From NCBI GenBank assembly GCA_011503125.2, contig WWBZ02000016.1:1116001-1180000 (forward strand): DNA of 64,000 nt, written 5' to 3'. The DNA comes from Botryosphaeria dothidea (Eukaryota > Ascomycota > Dothideomycetes > Botryosphaeriales > Botryosphaeriaceae). Below, piece by piece: positions 60,554 through 64,000 of the stretch. Both the position numbers and the translations under genes were made by a program. The notes under the pieces were generated by a model. That model was not told where the DNA came from. It did no database searches and saw only the letters and a program-made list of their open reading frames with translations. Each line of letters begins with the position of its first letter. The stretch's first letter is position 1.

Positions 60554-63263
60554 TCATTTACCAGTCTGCACCTGCGCCGCAACAACCCCCTCCCTCCACG
60601 CCCAAACCCCCGCATACGCCGCACCGGGCCCAACAACGACCTGTGCCGCCACGGTGAGAGCAGCCGCCCTGACAGCCTGCTCCGTCGTAACATATCCCAC
60701 CCGCCTGAGCTCGAAGACGCTGTACAAGCAGTAGACCAAAACGGCCGCGAAGCACAGCACCATGTCCCACTTGAAGAACGCAAACACCGACTTCGCCGCC
60801 TCGCTGGCGGGCGTGCTCGGGCCGGGGAGGCTGAAGAACACCTCCGCGACGGACAGCGACGGCGAGGCGGAAATGTAGAAGAGGCTGGCCAGGTGCGTGA
60901 GCGCGGTCGCGCCGAAGGCGAAGCTGTACGCGGCCTGCAGCGGAGCGAGGTCCTTCTGCTCGAACATCTCGAGGTGCAGGGGCCGCGTGGGGCTGACGCG
61001 GCGGATGACGGCGGCGATGCCCCAGGTCAGGGCGGCGACGTAGACGGGGAAGGACTGCCACAGGGCGACCATGGTCTGGTGGACGGACGGGTCGGCGTAG
61101 GGGAGGAACATGAGGGCGGTGGGCAGGACGTAGCCGATGCAGAGGGCGGGGAGGAGGGCGTGCGCGACGGAGGAGTGGATGGGACGGCCGGTGGTGCGGG
61201 TGTAGAGGATGTTGCTGGAGGTGTAGATGCTGATGAGGTAGTATATGGGGGCGACCTGGATGGGTCAGCTTTGGGGTGTTCGGGGGCTTGGTGTGCGGTC
61301 TTACCTTGCCGATGCCGAAGAGTTGGTAGACGGCGCCGAATACTACGGGCCTGGGGAGTGAATTAGCTTCATGTTTGGTGAGGAGGTGCATAGCGTGTAC
61401 TCACAGAGATACGAGCGATCTGTAGTTTCCATTCCTGTAGCTCTCAATTGTCCATATCAGAGCCATCGGGATCAACATGACCATGAAGTACAAACACTGA
61501 AGCCTGAAGTTGGGATCATCCCCGGCAACTCCATTGCTGAAGCACCATACAAGTAGAGAAAGAGTAAAGTCAATTGCTGGAATTCCGGTGTACGTCTCCT
61601 TGAGCGGGTGGTCAACAAATTTGGAAGTCCAGCCGTCCGGATTGATCTGTAGGGCTTGCTGTGCCACCCAGAAAATCGACCCAAAGGTAACGCCAGCCAC
61701 CAACTTGGGCACAGTGGAAGACTCGAGAGGTTTGCTTGGAAGCTCGTCCAGGAAAGGAATGAAGCGGAATCGTTTCGGAACGTCAAGCATGGCCAGTCGG
61801 TGGGCGCCCTCGATGTTCTTGGCCCACGAGGCAAACTTTTGGTCGACCGTCAGGATCGGGATGTAACACTTAGCCATGAGTTCGAAGATAGGAGTCTCCA
61901 TGGCCTCGATAACTTGCTGGAGATGCGAGGCTTTGACAAGTTCCCATGCACGGGGCTCGCGCAGCTTTTGAGTCTCCGAAAATGCGGTGTCGATGTGCTC
62001 GTCCGACAAACCTTCGGGGTGACTCTTCATCAGGCGGGTCAAGTTGTTTGCCAGAACGGCAGCGGTTTCGATGGCGCTGTTGCCTCCTTGACCGCTAATT
62101 GGTTCAAACTGGGATGGTCAGCTCGGGTCAAGAGGGCAGGAAGTGTACAACTTACTTTGTGCGCTGCATCGCCGATGGTCATGATCCGCCCGAAATGCCA
62201 TTTCTTGAACGCATACTCGGGCAGAGCTGTCAGAACTGAGGAAATCCGGGTGTTGTAGAGATCTCCGAACGTGACGTCCTCGGTAACATTTTCGCTCGCA
62301 TGCTTTGCAGCAAATTCTTCCTCTTCCTTTTTTGTGTAGCGGGGGATATCCGCTCCATAATGAGTCTTGTCCAGCTTGACGAAGAAGAACCAATAAACGC
62401 GCGAACCAGGGCTGCAGGCGGAACATCTATGGGTCAGTGCACTGCTTAAAATGTCTCCAAATAAAGCAGGTATACGGACCCTGTCATCACCAGCATAGAG
62501 GTATGCTTGTTGAATATACTGTTGGTTGTGCAACGCATGAAGTCCTTCTTGACCGAAATTCCGAACATGCAGACATAGTCACACGGTACTGACAATGTAA
62601 GCGTCGAGTCAGAAAGGCTCAAGGCAAAATACTGACCTGCTGTATGCTCGGAGGCTGGGATATATCCGGGCTTGATTTGGTCTGCGATTTTCCACATCTC
62701 GGTCCTCACAGCACTGTGAACGCCATCCGCACCCACAAGTATGTCTCCTCGATACACTGTTCCATCTTTGGTGGTGACGTCTACACCGCTATTCTGATGA
62801 GATACTTTGACAACGCACTTGTTGGTCAAGACCTTGTCCTTGCTTTTCAGATGATCGTAACGAGCCTGGAGGACCATTTGGCGATCAACAAAAATGACGT
62901 CGTACCCATGGCTGTAAAATAAATTCAGTAAGCATTCAAGGAAATGTCTTGGACTACTTACCGATTACGGAATTGCTCGTCCACATTTCCAGTGTTCAGA
63001 AAAGCCTTGCCGTCAGCGCTGCGGGCAATCGAACGGGTGATTGGTTCCTGAATCAACCCCCGAATGGCCGGATACAAGCCGAGCTGGTCGAGGACGCGGA
63101 GTCCGTTCGGTAGCAGGCCTATGCTAGCGCCCACTTGAGGAGCAATCTCGGGATACGCTTCCAACACCACGAAGTCGATACCGAGCCTCTCGAGGATGCA
63201 GGCAAGAGTGAGGCCCGCTATACTGCCTCCGGCAATAACAACCTTGAAGTCTTTCATTCCCAT
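60554..63263 (-). CDS. FAD-dependent monooxygenase fused to a multi-span membrane domain
   Basis: Seven exons (63263-62962, 62911-62637, 62588-62480, 62411-62156, 62108-61405, 61350-61305, 61255-60554) give 797 aa. Residues 1-450 are a group A flavoprotein hydroxylase: GGSIAG dinucleotide loop (residues 12-17), [11 protein letters not shown] (DG motif) and [20 protein letters not shown] (GD motif that binds the FAD ribityl chain). From about residue 500 helices begin ([90 protein letters not shown] and three more), a large integral-membrane C-half. The joint runs through in-frame exons, so it is one protein. The C-half resembles membrane terpene-cyclase-like or related domains of meroterpenoid enzymes, which is an inference. 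ATG 63263 was chosen over an upstream TTG. Confidence 0.85.
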
Positions 63264-64000
63264 GGCGATTCTGTTAGATAGTTGATGCAAGCTGTATTAG
63301 GTAAAGGAGTGATGCAAGGTATGGAATATTGAGTGTTGTACAGAAGTGGCTGATCAGATGTCTTTATATCTTTTCGGATAACGCGTAAGTCTGCATCCGG
63401 ACCGGGACTTGAAACGAAAGGACACAGCGTGCATGATGAAGCAGGTTTCCTGAGTGCTTGGGTGGATGTCATTCGTAAGTGTGCGCAGCGACTTCGGGCC
63501 AGGTGCAGCCAGACCCCTACGAGTCATTTGCCACGGATGGGTATGTGATGCTCGTACGAAGCCGATGATCCACATTTCTGAGCGACGTCGTCGTTAAGAG
63601 ATAACCACGAAGCAAATAAAATGGGATGTGAATCGATTGCAGCAAGGATGAAAAGAAGGAAAGGAGGAACATTAAGCGCAAGATCCTCCCGCAAGCTTCA
63701 TCCGGCTGTGGCGTGCGGCTCTAAATCTTTGCTCTTCTGGATAAGCATATTCACTGAATTGACGCAGCCACGAGTGTACCTGAGCAGGGGCCAAGTCATT
63801 GGACACGAGCGCAGTGGACACTTTCCCTTGTACAGCAGGATACATGTGTATTCCCGGCATCCGCGCGCCCGGGAGGTGGTGCAATTCACTTCCGGACCGA
63901 GCGGTTACTGGCTATCGGCTATCGGCTATCGGGTAACCGCGACTGCGCAACACCGCCACACGTCCTTGATTTGGCACAGAAAAGTGCACCGACGCCCAGA
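63264..64000. other. Upstream region with small repeat
   Basis: No gene supported. It holds the promoter of the FAD enzyme fusion. Three GGCTATC units (63910-63930) are flanked by an 8-bp inverted repeat. Confidence 0.4.
63901..63940 (+). repeat. Triple GGCTATC repeat inside an 8-bp inverted repeat
   Basis: GCGGTTAC (63901-63908) and GTAACCGC (63933-63940) are perfect reverse complements around three GGCTATC units. It can form a hairpin stem; significance unknown. Confidence 0.6.

Noticed and set aside
63910..63930. Short repeats considered as a CRISPR array
   Set aside because: Units are adjacent with no spacers and the genome is fungal.

Overview
This window is nuclear DNA of a filamentous ascomycete (Pezizomycotina). 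The evidence is the gene content and the gene structure. Introns are short (about 45-80 bp) with GTAAGT/GTATGT-type donors. Recognisable genes are a palI/RIM9 pH sensor, an RNAi-type RNA-dependent RNA polymerase, ELP6, eS4, ECM33-like GPI proteins, a GT69 mannosyltransferase, a P450, a Zn2Cys6 regulator and several permeases. A dothideomycete is plausible but is only inferred. Exon boundaries were worked out by hand from splice signals and reading frame; none was checked against RNA or homologues.

Layout. 0-6 kb: a single-pass membrane protein, a protein with a retropepsin-like but catalytically dead domain, and a gene-poor stretch with a decayed gypsy integrase fragment. 6-16 kb: palI (minus), a long empty stretch, ribosomal protein eS4 (minus) head to head with a 1114-aa coiled-coil protein. 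16.9-22.1 kb: a 1693-aa RNA-dependent RNA polymerase. 23.3-27.5 kb: an anion:cation symporter-type permease divergent from a TauD-type dioxygenase, probably an uptake-and-catabolism pair for an organosulfonate or related acid. 27.7-30.5 kb: ELP6 and an intact ECM33-like cell-wall protein.

31.7-46.8 kb is the most unusual part. Six genes in a row are broken: a hypothetical gene with one frameshift in an A6 run; an unknown relic with two nonsense codons; a multi-membrane-span gene with two +1 shifts; an alpha-L-rhamnosidase-like gene with frameshifts and a stop; a second ECM33-like copy with two nonsense codons; and a lectin-like membrane protein with several frameshifts. Only the GT69 gene inside this island is intact. 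A TA-rich tract and a pair of diverged direct repeats lie in the same region. Several of the stops fit C-to-T change, as expected from repeat-induced point mutation (RIP).

47.7-63.3 kb is intact again: a P450 convergent with a Zn2Cys6 regulator, an 832-aa multi-span membrane protein, an MFS permease, a small 8-cysteine secreted protein (effector-like) and an FAD monooxygenase fused to a C-terminal multi-span membrane domain. P450, regulator, permease and FAD enzyme together resemble the tailoring part of a metabolite locus, but no PKS, NRPS or prenyltransferase is present in the window.
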